Notes under the pieces: generated by a model
Told to the model about the DNA's origin: nothing
The model's database searches: none
The model's input: only the letters and a program-made list of their open reading frames with translations
NCBI GenBank assembly: GCA_019055375.1
Contig: JAHQIW010000835.1
Location: forward strand, 85,648-149,647
Origin: Parelaphostrongylus tenuis
Taxonomy: Eukaryota > Nematoda > Chromadorea > Rhabditida > Metastrongylidae
DNA: 64,000 nucleotides
Direction: 5' to 3'
Shown here: positions 23,377-33,943 of the stretch, in pieces
How positions within the stretch are numbered: the first letter of the stretch is position 1
Layout: every line of letters starts with the position of its first letter
Made by a program: the position numbers and the translations under genes

Positions 23377-23665
23377 CGTGGTGGCGCTTTGGATAACACG
23401 TGGATCGTGTAAAGAGTGGTCACGGGGCGAAGCCCAGCTGAGGTTCCAAGTTTTACTCCTTTCACTGCGCTTTTGTTGCTGCATTTCACATATGCATGCC
23501 GCAAAGAAAAGCAGGCAGCAGATAAAATTTGAGGCACGCGCAAGTTTGGAGTATGACTGCAAAACAGGAGAAGCAAGAACCTTTGTGGTCCAGTGGAAAA
23601 CATTGAGCCTTTAAAAGAGCTATTTGAGGGTTCGAATCCCTGTTGAGGGTCCCAGTTTTACTAAT
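23377..23665 (+). repeat. Two tandem tRNA-like SINE units
   Basis: Unit 1 (about 23370-23520) starts GGGTCGTGGTGGCGCTTTGG then ATAACACG, resembling an arginine-type tRNA. Unit 2 (about 23578-23720) has GTGGTCCAGTGGAAAACATT and a good T-arm, GAGGGTTCGAATCCCTG. Both are followed by similar tails (TTTTACTCCTTTCACTGCG; TTTTACTAATATTTCAGC; then TGCAAAGAAAA). Neither folds into a full canonical tRNA by eye. Confidence 0.45.
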
Positions 23666-23739
23666 ATTTCAGCATTCTTGTGATTGCTTGTCACGTCACG
23701 CTGTGCAAAGAAAAAAAATTTGGGCATTAAAGAAAAGTC

Positions 23740-23930
23740 AGGATAGGACAAATTTTGTGTTCAAAGATTCGATGCACCATTCTGTCTTTTAATAGCGCTG
23801 CCGGCATGCATGGAGTGTGCAATTCTTTCAAATATATCACTTTATTTGATCCGTCTCCTCGTTTGTTTTTTCCTACTGCGAGGATTCCAGTATTCCTATA
23901 GTTTAATCTAGGCACTCATCTATCATCTAT
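23740..23930 (-). repeat. Interspersed repeat family R, fragment
   Basis: Short inverted match to the R family around TTATTTGATCCGTCTCCTCG and CTGCGAGGATTCCAGTATTC. Only part of the family is present. Confidence 0.45.
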
Positions 23931-24802
23931 TTTTGGAATTCAGAAGCAAATCCAATGGAAGGCTAAGCTAGTTGCGCAGAAGTTATATGATTTCTACGGC
24001 TGTCTTTGGCGCTTTTAAAATTGCTGGGCTTTTATATAACGTAAATTTCTCTGAAAAAGCTGCGTTGTTCCCAGCGTTTCGGAGTTTTTTTACCTTAGAA
24101 AATAGTGCGACGAGTACAGAAATCATATGGATGATGCACATTGCACTTATAAGTAGTAATAGTTTTGGTGATAATTGTGTTAGATATGCTATTAGAGTCG
24201 AGTTTAGCTCTTTTGTAAGTAAAATTATCTTTTTCTCTATCTTATGCTGCTACTATGGCCGAGTTTTCGTTTCAATATTAGCAAAGGAATGTATGTTACA
24301 CAAACCGCCTTAATGACGAGAAGATGAAGCAGAAAGAAATTAGAAAAACGTATAGCTGAACTTCCCTCAATAGATAAGGTTTCAGTTGCGACTGAATAAT
24401 TGGTGCACCACAAACAATGAAGCGACAAAAAGTTTTCATGAAGAGCATTATAATCCTCAGAAGCTGAAATCTCAGCCATCCGTATACGTGGTCGAATTTT
24501 TGATATGGCCCTTTGCTAACGCTGAACAATTCAAAACAAGACTGCTTTTCGTTTGCATATTTATCGCCGGAATATTGGTGATAATGATAATGATTATGCC
24601 TTCGATAATGCTAATGAATACGAAAGTGATAATGAATACCACTCTTTTGAGCTGTTTGTGGGATCTGATAAGGACACTCACACAATGCATTCCATTCAAT
24701 ACAAAGGTATTGCATTGACTGACAGTTGAACTTCTAGCTGGCAAAATGAAGCATACTTTCATTCAGTAGTGGTTGTGGTAATATTGATGATAATGATAAT
24801 GA

Positions 24803-25128
24803 CTGTTTTTCTTCTTTAAGCAAAACACGAGGTGTTATAATAAAATTTATTCACAGCTGACGTTTCGGCAGTTCGCCTTCTTCAGAGCCGCTTTTTATAT
24901 GTGTTCCACTGAATGATTCAAGTGGAGACAACCGCAAGGAGATCACATAGGCTCGTAATGCCTATGTATGCATTACGAGCCTATGTGATCTCCTTGCGGT
25001 TGTCTCCACTTGAATCATTCAGTGGAACACATATAAAAAGCGGCTCTGAAGAAGGCGAACTGCCGAAACGTCAGCTGTGAATAAATTTTATTATAGCACC
25101 TCGTGTTTTGCTTAAAGAAGAAAAACAG
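24803..25128. repeat. 158-bp near-perfect palindrome with hammerhead-like motif in both arms
   Basis: Arms 24803-24960 and 24971-25128 are reverse complements with one visible mismatch and a 10-base spacer (CCTATGTATG). The outer ends read CTGTTTTTCTTCTTTAAGCA. Each arm carries a hammerhead-like motif close to the 3' end style of Penelope-like elements. The text after the right arm (ATGCCGAGGTTAATAGACAG) also follows the Penelope copy at 51885 in similar form. Such a symmetric arm pair implies a recent origin or active homogenisation. Confidence 0.85.
25040..25078 (+). ncRNA. Hammerhead-like motif, Penelope type, right arm of palindrome
   Basis: GCGGCT (stem I), CTGAAGA, one extra A, stem II GGC-GAACT-GCC, GAAA, ACGT as minimal stem III, C17, then AGCTGT. 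Stem I forms six pairs including two G-U. The extra A before stem II departs from the strict consensus. The mirror motif is on the minus strand in the left arm (about 24853-24891). Confidence 0.5.
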
Positions 25129-25360
25129 CAATTATATTGAAGCATGCCGAGGTTAATAGACAGTCGGTCTTGGGATAATGATAATGATTATGCCTTCGAT
25201 AATGCTAATGAATACGAAAGTGATAATGAATACCACTCTTTTGAGCTGTTTGCGAGATCTGATAAAGGCACTCACACTGTGCATTCCATTCAATGCAAAG
25301 GCATTGCATTAATCGGCATAATTATTATCTTTATCATCAATATTACCACAAGTTTAAGCT

Positions 25361-25655
25361 CTTTCCTCACCTTGTAAGACGGACAATAGAACGATGATGA
25401 ATAAAAAGCAATTACCACGTCGAAGCAGAATAATTATCACTAAATTAATACTCATGTAAGTGCGGCGCTGTATTATACCAGATTTTGTGAGTTTACCACT
25501 AATTACGGGATGAAATTTTCAAGGGCATGTTATTCAAGGAAAACTTATTGAAGACATCTAATCTTACGCACGAGGAAGCTCATTTTTCAATCTAGGTTTC
25601 GGAGCCGGAGGATGAATCTCAACAAGATCAAGACGCCACCGTGTTTGCTAAAATG
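25361..25655. other. No gene recognised
   Basis: No open frame of note. The end of this stretch is the left half of the RTE copy 3 target site. Confidence 0.4.
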
Positions 25656-25668
25656 TACTCGTCTTCCC

Positions 25669-28600
25669 CTCTCCACTGACCTCCCTCTTTGAGAGATCCC
25701 GCCCGGTTAGTCGCGGAGGCACGTCGCGCGTTCCCAGGTGGTGAATAGAGGAATAAAACGCGAACCAAAAGCGACCATGTGCTTCCCAGAGACGCGGGTG
25801 GATTCAGGGGATGAGCTCCTGCTTCTGCAGCGCCGACTTGACAAAAATTCTATTTCCACGAGTCAAGTCGGCCAAAAGCCTGCAATCAAGCGGCCGGGAA
25901 GTACATGGGAGGCGGCTAGGAGTCGCCTCCAACAAATAAGCTCCTCTCGCTCCTCCGAGAGAGACTGGCAAGCTACTCGCGAGTACCCAGCCTCCACGTT
26001 TAGAGCCTGGCAAGCTTTACGTTGGGTATCAAAATACCAAAAAAAGTAACAAATATGGGCCTTATTCCCTTGACCCCGAAAGAGCCCCTGGTACGGCAGC
26101 GCCAGGTAGGACGAGTACGAAGAGGCTGCTAAAATCTCAGGGCCGAACTAGGCTGCAAAGATCGAAACGGACTAAAATGACGATCTGTACCTACAACGCA
26201 AGAACCCTTGCTCACCAATCCGCTGTAGAAGATCTATTGATTCAAGCAAGAAGAATAAGGTACGACGTCATTGGCCTGGTTGAGACGAGAAGGCGCCATC
26301 CTTTTTACGCTGTCTACGACACCGTAGAACAACTGTTCCTTGGAACATGAGATCGCAGAGGTGTCGGTGGCGTTGGCGACCTCGTCAAATCGAATTTGAC
26401 CGTGAGCACTGACTCGTTTGAACAACTAACAGCCCGTATCGGACGATTACGATTAAAACGATGTGGTTCTATGCCGGCTTTGACCATCTTCGTTGCTTAC
26501 GCACCAACATCAAGGTATGACGAAGACGAAGTCGAAGCGATCTGTATGGACCTCGAAAAGTTCTTCAGAGAAGATCATACATTCTTCAAAGTCATTGTCG
26601 GTGATGTTAAGGCAAAAATTGGACCTAGAAGAACGTCTGAAGAACGTCACATAGGGACCCACGGACTAGAATGGAATGAACAGGGTGAGAGGCTATCTGA
26701 GTTTATCATGACGGCCCAAACCATCCATAGTAACTCTCAATTCCAAAAGCCTCTTTCTCAGCGATAAACGTGGGAGTCTCTCAGTGGAGAGTACCATAAC
26801 GAAAAAGATCACATCATAGTAAATCGAAGCTTTTGCCTCACCGACGTCGCTGTTGTTCCTAAGTTCTACACGAGATCAGTCCATCGCCTCCTTCGCGCAA
26901 CGTTCCGATTTTCGAGGAGAGGAGAAAAAGCCGCTGAATTCAAACAACGAAGTCCCAGAACTACCATAAACTGGGATGTATTCAGACCATTAGTCGACTC
27001 TTGGGAAGATACCGTTGAGGACAACATCGACGAAGAATACGATTGACTCGTTGAATATCTTCACGTCAGCGCTATAAAAGCCGAGAGTCCTAAGGTCACG
27101 AAGAGACGCTTGTCGTCGCAGACACTCGAGCTGATACGTCAACGTGGAATCGCACGAGCTACAGGCAACCGAAACCTCACGTTCGAACTTGCGAAACGAT
27201 GCAGAGAAGCGATCAAAGAAGACCTCAATGAGAGACGAGCAGCAGTTATGGCAGAAGCTGCAGAAGCTGGGAAGAGCATTCGCAAAGCCCAGCGAGGCTT
27301 CGCCAACTATAAGACCAAGATGATTGCACTCCAATACCATGACGGGATACTTACAGCTTCGAGAAGAATATGGAGAAAATCATCCACCAATACTACTCGG
27401 ATCTCTTCGCTATCCATGTCCTCTTACCGTTATATAAATTGAAAAAGGACGAATATGTCGTTCCACCGGTCCTCCCTTCCGAAATCCGACATGCTATATC
27501 GTCGGTGAAAAAGAGAACAACACCCGGTCCACACAGGATTAGACCAGAACACCTGAAGAACCTGCAGCCAGTTCTCATCAACACCTTAGCTCTGCTCTTC
27601 ATTCCCTACCTGTCAGAATGCAAGATCCCTATTCAGTGGAAAACTAGCAAAGCCGTATTGTTGTTCAAAAAGGGAGACTTTCACGACATAGGCAATTATC
27701 GCCCAATCTGCATGCTGCCCGTTGTCTATAAACTCTTTACTCGAGTCATCCTGAACAGGATTGACAGAACACTGGACGAAGGACAGCCATGCGAAAAAGC
27801 AGGGTTCCAAAAATGATTTAGTGCCATAGATCACATCCACACGATCACAAGACTCAATGAAGTATCGCGAGAATACAAACATCCACTCTGTCTCACTTTC
27901 ATCGATCTGAAGAAAGCTTTTGATTCAGTAGAAACAGAAGAGGTTATAGAGGCTCTGGATAACCAGGGCGCCCCTACTCGATACATAATGATCCTTCGTG
28001 AGCTTTATAAAGATTTTACGACCAAAATATCTCCATTCTACAACAATATCACCATTGACGTAAGACGAGGAGGTCGACAAGGCGATACAATTTCACCAAA
28101 ACTATTCACTGCCACCCTACAAAACGTCATGCGAACATTAGAATGGGACGAAATGGGAGTGAAAATTGACGGTCGACAATTAAACCATCTTCGCTTTGCT
28201 GACGATATCGTTCTCATAACACGAAACACAGCCAAGCGGAACGAATGTTGACCGATTTCGATAACGCCTGTGGAAAGATTGGTTTTCAACGGAATCTAAC
28301 GAAAACAATGTTCATGAGGAACGGATGGGTTTCTAATGCCCCATTCACGCTCAACGGAACGACAATTGCCGAATGCTCCTGTTACGTCTATCTAGGTCGT
28401 GAAATCAACATGATTAACGACCTAGCTCGAGAGTTGAGCAGGAGGAAACGAGCGGCTTGGGGAACGTTTAAGAGCATTGAAGATGTAGTGAAGAGGACTA
28501 AGAACATCCGACTCCGTGCCCATCTTTTCGACTCGACAATTAGCCCTGCCCTAACGTATGCAGGAGAAACGTGGTCGCTACGTAAGCAGGATGAAAGATC

Positions 28601-29024
28601 ACTTGGAGTTATCGAACGCGCAGTCGAAAGGTCGATGCTAGGAGTATCTCGTATTTCGTAAATGAGAGAAAGGATCCGATGTTCCGACCTACGTCAACGA
28701 TCGAAAATCAGAGACGCCGTTCTACACGCCAGGATATCGAAAATAAGGTGGGCCGGACACGTGATGCGCTTCAACGACAACCGATGGACGTGAGCCGTTA
28801 CCGACTGGATTCCTCGGGACGTCAAGCGCTCTAAAGGAAGACCACTGACTCGTTGGTCCGATTTCTTTACGAAAGCGATGGAAGAAAGATATGATGCTCA
28901 GTGAATCCCTAAAGCGAGCGGGACCCACTGGGCTACTCTTGCACGCGATAGGGAAAAATGGAAGAGTTGCTGGTACCCGCTCGAGTCACTCGACGATCAA
29001 CGGGACGACAGGTGATACAGGTGA
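25669..29024 (+). mobile_element. RTE-type retrotransposon, copy 3, apparently full length with 13-bp target duplication
   Basis: TACTCGTCTTCCC lies at 25656-25668 and again at 29025-29037, giving an insert of 3356 bp, close to the length known for RTE elements. A 5' untranslated, GC-richer leader (25669-26176) precedes an ATG at 26177. The end is a short 3' region and the tail GGTGATACAGGTGA. Of the four RTE-1-like copies here this is the only one with a complete 5' part. Confidence 0.92.
26177..28990 (+). pseudogene. RTE endonuclease-reverse transcriptase polyprotein of copy 3, broken
   Basis: It starts MTICTYNARTLAHQSAVEDL, the typical start of an AP-endonuclease (TYNxRTL), followed by YDVIGLVETRR with the catalytic glutamate region, AYAPTSRYDEDEV and the later endonuclease motifs. 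Reverse transcriptase runs from about 27450 to 28660 with TTPGPHRIRPEHLK, VRRGGRQGDTISPK and LRFADDIVLI. Lesions include stops at about 26348 and 26764, shifts near 27360 and 28240, and a CAA-to-TAA change at about 28659. The product cannot be made from this copy. Confidence 0.9.
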
Positions 29025-29227
29025 TACTCGTCTTCCCTGTCGGGCCAAATTCCTGACACGAACTTCGTCTTGAAGTGCACTCTCTTTGTTGCGTAATGCT
29101 TCTCCTTCGGCAACAAATCTGAACGAGAAACTGATCCATAAATATATGAACATGTGAAGTTTATACCCACTGCCAATTCATCTTCACCCTTCATATTTCT
29201 GATTCGGTGTCGGAAGTTGTCCGGCAT
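29025..29227 (-). CDS. Unidentified open frame interrupted by RTE copy 3
   Basis: The minus frame from ATG at 29227 encodes a polar, non-repetitive sequence (MPDNFRHRIRNMKGEDELA ... FKTKFVSGIWPDREDEY) that runs into the target duplication of RTE copy 3. Across the insertion, 25655 downward continues in the same frame for a few codons (about eleven, ending near 25625) before a stop. A stop lies just upstream of the ATG. No family was recognised and no clear splice acceptor was seen at the start. It may be an exon of a gene or of an older element. Confidence 0.35.
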
Positions 29228-29775
29228 TGTTTAAACCCTCTAGCAAGTTCCTTTTCCTCTCTACCGCAGCAAAGAATTCACTTAACGGGTTCGTTGAACC
29301 GGAGCCGAGGACGTATGTTAGACCACTCACAAAGAACTGCTTTATGAGAAAAAAAAAGAGTTATACCTTTGCACTTCCGAACTCGACTGCATACAGTTCT
29401 CTCCACTACTAGCTTCAAACAAAGAGGAGGCGCTGTCTCCAGCTTCACTAAACAAAGCGATTTTTGACAGATAGTACGATATGACTGCCTAGGATCAAAC
29501 AGAAATAACAGAATTTCCTTCAAACTTTATAGAGGTGATATATTTTCTTCAAAACGATGGCCAACGTCTCGGTGGCTTGGCCTTTTTCAGAGCCTATACG
29601 ACGTTTAACGAAACCATATCCACTTATTCGCAAAATGTTTTCATTATTTTGTTAAAATTTAGCAAAAATTCAGATCAAGTGTCTAGGAAATCTGCAAAAC
29701 CCACCACTCACCACTTTTCCAAAAAGTCATCGGTGTGCTGCGGCACACTACTAGTAATGAACTTTACTTAAACTA
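29228..29775. other. No gene recognised
   Basis: Short frames on both strands, none with motifs. Confidence 0.4.
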
Positions 29776-29975
29776 TAAATAAATCTGATATAGGGCGCCA
29801 TATCATTTGTGATATTCAAACACCCTCTCTTCTGTTTCTTGCTGGTTTTTGTTCAAAAATTCTCAAAGAACTAGATGCTGAAAGGTTTCAAGAGATGTTA
29901 CACCGAAAACCCAGCAAAACTTTGAAGAGAAGAGTGTTTGTGAATCACGAATGATATGGGGCTCTATCTCAGATT
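29776..29975. repeat. Imperfect foldback element
   Basis: AATCTGATATAGGGCGCCAT and ATCATTTGTGATATTCAAAC at the left are inverted at the right as GTTTGTGAATCACGAATGAT and ATGGGGCTCTATCTCAGATT. Arms are about 75 bp with several mismatches and a spacer of about 55 bp. No coding. Confidence 0.6.
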
Positions 29976-30109
29976 GATTTCTAGTTTGAGTAGGCTCATT
30001 TTGCAAAGTATTTCTTCAGATTTTAAGAAAACGCTAACTTTTTCCATCTAAATGGTTAAGCGGGGGTTTTCATAATAGCTGTACATTTGAATTGAATTCT
30101 ATGACACAC

Positions 30110-30430
30110 AAGAAACATTGGCGGCCGAAAAATTAGATACGGCTGGGAGCTACCAACATAGACGAGTGACTGTGATGCTCGGAGCGAGGTTGGTCCCCCA
30201 CCCCCAAACCTCTCCGGCAGTCAATAGCGAACTTTTTACGGGAAGCACCAGCCTGGCCAGCTTCGTGATTGGGAAGATGTGCTCAACTAGGATCCAGGGA
30301 CGTTCTTAAAGAAAACAAGTATTAAATCAGGTATGAACGCGAGGAGATGAAGTGAATGCTAGAACTGCTGGGATCCGCAAAGTGAAAGAAAACTGTGATA
30401 CGGATCAGAAAAATAGTAAAAGTAAAAAGA
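30110..30430 (+). repeat. Interspersed repeat family R, copy 6
   Basis: It contains CCTCTCCGGCAGTCAATAGC, GAAGTGAATGCTAGAACTGC and TGGGATCCGCAAAGTG in the same order as the other R copies. It is shorter and more diverged. Confidence 0.6.
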
Positions 30431-30454
30431 GTCGCTATGGTATGGTATAGTATG

Positions 30455-30560
30455 CATAAGCTGAAACGAAGGCGAATTTGCCGCAACGTCGGTCATGGCT
30501 TTATAGAAGCTATACCAACTTCACAAAACTTTTCAATAAATAATAGTATAACTTAGTGTT
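30455..30560 (+). repeat. Penelope-type terminal fragment with decayed hammerhead-like motif
   Basis: CTGAAACGAAGGCGAATTTG and CCGCAACGTCGGTC resemble the palindrome motif at 25040-25078 with changes in the core (extra bases in CTGANGA, GAAA to GCAA). An AATAAATAATAGTAT tail follows, like the 3' ends of the Penelope copies. Confidence 0.4.
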
Positions 30561-31151
30561 AGACAGATATGAAAAAGATCAGTGATAGTTAACAAAACGT
30601 TAAGAAAATGTAGGAGAAATCAATAGCATTTTTCAAAAAAAAAGCATTTTGGAGAGTTATTAGGCAGAACTTGTGAACAGCACGACTAATTTAAAGCGAA
30701 ATTATGATTTCTCTCATGACTGTCATTGAAAATGGAATAAGATAGAGAGAGCGAGAGAAAGAGAGAAAAGAGAGTTAGAACGAGAGTATCTGCGCACAAC
30801 TTTTTTTTTTAATAAGAAAAATAACTATTGCATCAGTTATGTCTAATTTTCACATTTTTAGCAAACTGTGAGAGGTTTCATTTTAGGCAATCAGAGAACA
30901 ACGCGTTGACTTCGTTCCCTCAATCGCTCAATATGCTTTCGAAATCATATGCTCCTAGCAGTTTTCTTTCTTTCTTATTATGAAAGCTGGATTTGATCCC
31001 CGTCACCTTATCTGCTTTGAATAAGAATGTCGCTCATAGGATATAACTGAATCCTCCGTCGTATTTTGCTCTTCACGCTTCTTTTCAGAGAAGTTTTTTT
31101 TGCGTACATTTGTCCAAAGCAGAGCGTACCCTGTTTATGCTATCGTGTCTG
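30561..31151. other. No gene; purine-rich microsatellite at about 30742-30775
   Basis: GATAGAGAGAGCGAGAGAAA and neighbouring sequence is a short (GA)n-like tract, followed by a T run at 30802-30811. Nothing else recognised. Confidence 0.5.
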
Positions 31152-32083
31152 TCAATCCTTCGCCTCGTTTTTCGAAAAGATCTGGAACGAAAAACAACAG
31201 TTAGCTCATGGAAAATTATCTGACCTCAGTACTGGACTGTAGTTGCATCCCAAAATTTCCTGCATGGTTAGCAACCAGATTTAAGAATTCTGTAACACTA
31301 AAATTAACATAATTCGTCCTATCTGCTGTCACGTGGAACGAAGAATTATCGGTAGTTGAATACATCACTTTATTGCCACCTATTTTTTCGACCATATCCA
31401 TCAAGCAATCTGGAGCGGGCAGATTCACTTTCGAAGACTGAAAAAACAACTGAAAACTCAGTTGAAGTGGAATTCTTCAAGTTACACGTCAACAATGAAA
31501 TGATATTCAGCATGTTTCGAACCATTCCTCCACTCCTTTTACAGATATCATCGCGTATACTAGCGAAATTTCGTCCCAAAGGCGGTAATATTCGATGACT
31601 TCGAGAGCTTGGTCTTCTGAATTTCATACCTACGTCTTTTCCATGGGTCGCCTCCTGAAAATGACATTTTTGTTGCTTTTGAGGCACTCGTTCAGTACAG
31701 ATGTAGAATCTATTCAACCAGATAAATACTACTGCTTCAAAACATTTGAGTTGAGAGAATACGACTCCGTTAGACCACAGGGAAATTGTTGTAAGCAATT
31801 TGAAAAGCACCCATATTTTACCATTATGAGGTAGAGTATTGAAGCGTAGACCATATGGAGTACCTCGTCTACTAATGCTATCCTCAGGCGCAAGTGATGA
31901 AATGCTGGTTTGATCATCATTGCGACCTAACGATAAAGACATTACATTCATTGAGCAAACAAGACCGATATGCAACCATGTAGTATCGGAAATTTAAGCG
32001 TAATACGACATCCTACCGTCCATAGGTGATAACGAGGAATGAGATTGTTCTGGACTACTTATTGCAGACGATGGTACTGCGAC
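31152..32083 (-). CDS. Unidentified multi-exon gene, last five exons
   Basis: Five minus-strand exons with splice signals: 32083-32017 (after TGTATAG, donor G|GTAGGA), 31926-31822 (after CGTTAG, donor G|GTAAAA), 31654 to about 31561 (after TTTTCAG), 31437-31225 (after TTTTTTCAG, donor GAG|GTCAGA) and 31181-31152 (after GTTCCAG, ending TGA). The first three join in phase: AVPSSAISSPEQSHSSLSP, then SISRRGTPYGLRFNTLPHN, then GGDPWKRRRYEIQKTKLS. The fourth is open for 71 codons (PAPDCLMDMVEKIGGNKVMY...) and joins the fifth in phase (IFSKNEAKD). The phase between exons three and four does not fit, which suggests a frameshift, a missed exon or a wrong donor. The serine-rich then basic composition suggests a regulatory or nuclear protein, but no family was recognised. 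More 5' exons are likely beyond 32083. Confidence 0.55.
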
Positions 32084-32109
32084 CTATACAGGAATCAATC
32101 AAAATGCCA

Positions 32110-32620
32110 CTCATTAGTCCCGATCTTCACAAATAAGTCACCTGTTCTCTTGCTGTTTCACTCGGTAGTGACCAGCTGCCGAATTTGTAGCTGGTAAAAT
32201 GAACCATAGTTTCATTCGGTATTGATTGTCGTAATATTGATGTTTATGATAATGATAATGCTATCGAAAATGCTAGTGATTACAATAGTGATAAAGACTG
32301 CCTCCCTTTCAAGCTGTTTGCGAGATCTGATAAGGTCACTCACACAATGCATTCCATTCAATGCAAAGGCTTTGCATTGACCAGCAGTCAAACTTGTAGC
32401 TGGTAAAATAAACCATGCTTTCATTCTGCAGTGACTGTGGTAATATTGATGATAATGATAATGATTATGCTTTCGATAATGCTGAAAATTACGAGTTTTC
32501 GTTCCAATATCAGAAAAGGAATTTGTATGTTACACAAAAACGCCTCGAGAATCTGAAGCAGAGAGAAGTTAGAAAAACGTATAGCTGAATTTCCTCCAAT
32601 AGGCAAGGTTTCAGTTGCAA
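32110..32620. repeat. Family P repeat, second locus
   Basis: Two direct blocks (about 32180-32290 and 32400-32490) with GATAATGATAATG and the CATTCCATTCAATGCAAAGG block, followed by GAGTTTTCGTTCCAATATCA to ATAGCTGAATTTCCTCCAAT, which matches 24250-24380. It abuts the giant inverted repeat. Confidence 0.65.
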
Positions 32621-33460
32621 CTGAAAGGATAAAGGAAAAGTTTCTTTGGACGAAACACGCTTGACTATGGAACAAGATTCTATTTCACTCTAACAGAGCA
32701 ATAGGAAAGTAATTATGAAAATAAAACACACCATAGAAATTCTTGTGATCTAAGTTTTCGAATTACTATTGAAGTTTGAGAAAAAAGCACGGAACTGGTT
32801 TTTTTTTGAGGAAATGAAACAAGGTGGAGAGATCGGAAAAGTACCTTTGCATATTATTACGTCTTCTCACAAGTTTCGGCACTGGAGCAATAAACAAAAA
32901 AATTCGTCAACCAGAACCAATTAAAACTGCCCAACAACATTACTGAAAGCTTACGTCATCAGCCTTAACACATTCCTACCATCTCTCAGACAGTCAATAC
33001 CGCTTTATGAAAATTTTCCTGAGCTTTTTTTTTTGGTACTAAATTTGTCCATACTTTTAGCATCAAGGCCGCTCAACGAAGACTTTATCGCAATTCGCTG
33101 CTTTACCAGTACGAACTGGTACGCAATGAGCCAACTGCTTTTGAGACCATCATGTGCAGAGGATCATAAAAGAAGAAGATCAAAGAGAAGGCAATTTTAA
33201 TTTTCTCTGGTTAATAAATTTGGTGTTTATTGCTCTAGTGCCAGAAGATGTGAGGAAACCAAACATTATTCGTGACTTCTGATAAGTTGTAGCCCCTCAT
33301 GAGTTGTTAAGAGGTAGCTCATGTTAAATAAATAGATATGAATCATAATAACCTTCGCTTCGAGTGTTTTCTTAAGACCACAGCTCAAATTTCAATATGC
33401 CTCGCAATCATTTTTGAGCCACGCATGTCAGTGGACTGTCAAAGAGGGCTGACTTATAGA

Positions 33461-33503
33461 GCCCGATGCCCGTGTTTCGATCTTGCGATCTCGTCAGTCG
33501 GGC
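33461..33503 (-). ncRNA. Hammerhead ribozyme motif, F family, left arm
   Basis: Minus strand: GCCCGA, CTGACGA, GATC-GCAA-GATC, GAAA, CACGGGCA, TCGGGC. Core, four-pair stem II and six-pair perfect stem I are intact. The base expected as U before the cleavage site is C (GCA instead of GUA) and stem III has lost its palindrome, so self-cleavage is unlikely. Confidence 0.55.
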
Positions 33504-33900
33504 AGTTACCCTTTCTCGTCTTTTGTTAATCTCTGTGGGAAATCCACTCCCCACACTAAGAGTTAGCGGCGACGAACGCTTTACACTCAATGTCCAGCGA
33601 AAAATTCACCGAACACAGAGTGTTGTACACTCGATTGCTCGTGGCTAGTATTTTGTTAGGCTTGCTAGGCTCAAAAATGATTGCAAGGCATATTGAAATT
33701 TGAGCTGTCGTCTTGAGAAAACACTCGAAACGAAGGTTATTATGTATTGAATATATTAGCCGCGAGCAATCGAGTGTTCAACACTCTGTGTTTGGTGAGT
33801 TTTTCACTGGACATAGGGTGTAAAGCGTTCGCCTTCGCTAACTCTTAGTGTGGGGACTGGAGCTCCCACAGAGATTAGCAAAAGACGAGAAAGGGTAACT

Positions 33901-33943
33901 GCCCGACTGTCGAGATCGCAAGGTCGAAACACGGGCATCGGGC
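33901..33943 (+). ncRNA. Hammerhead ribozyme motif, F family, right arm (decayed)
   Basis: Mirror of 33461-33503 on the plus strand. Here the core reads CTGTCGA (invariant A changed to T) and stem II has one weakened pair (GATC/GGTC). Stem I GCCCGA/TCGGGC remains perfect. It shares the GGGCA change with the left arm, consistent with homogenisation between arms. Confidence 0.5.

Larger units (their letters stand above)
24240..25360. repeat. Family P composite repeat around a central palindrome
   Basis: Blocks at 24565-24800 and 25175-25350 are direct copies rich in GATAAT, sharing GATTATGCCTTCGATAATGC and TCCATTCAATGCAAAGG-type text. A third set lies at 32110-32620, where GAAATTAGAAAAACGTATAG-like sequence also recurs (compare 24330-24400). 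The 24803-25128 palindrome separates the two blocks. Confidence 0.65.

Noticed and set aside
23196..23603. 135-codon minus frame
   Set aside because: It overlaps the tandem tRNA-like units on both sides and has no protein motif.
25738..26049. Plus open frame of 103 codons before the RTE endonuclease
   Set aside because: It lies in the 5' leader of RTE copy 3. No known domain was recognised and its start is not near an obvious element promoter, so it is treated as leader.
30742..30775. Possible regulatory purine tract
   Set aside because: A simple (GA)n-like microsatellite with nothing linking it to a gene.
31370..31975. 201-codon minus frame taken as a single exon
   Set aside because: It crosses introns defined by GTAAAA and TTTTCAG signals. 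The spliced reading in another phase fits exons 31926-31822 and 31654-31561 better.
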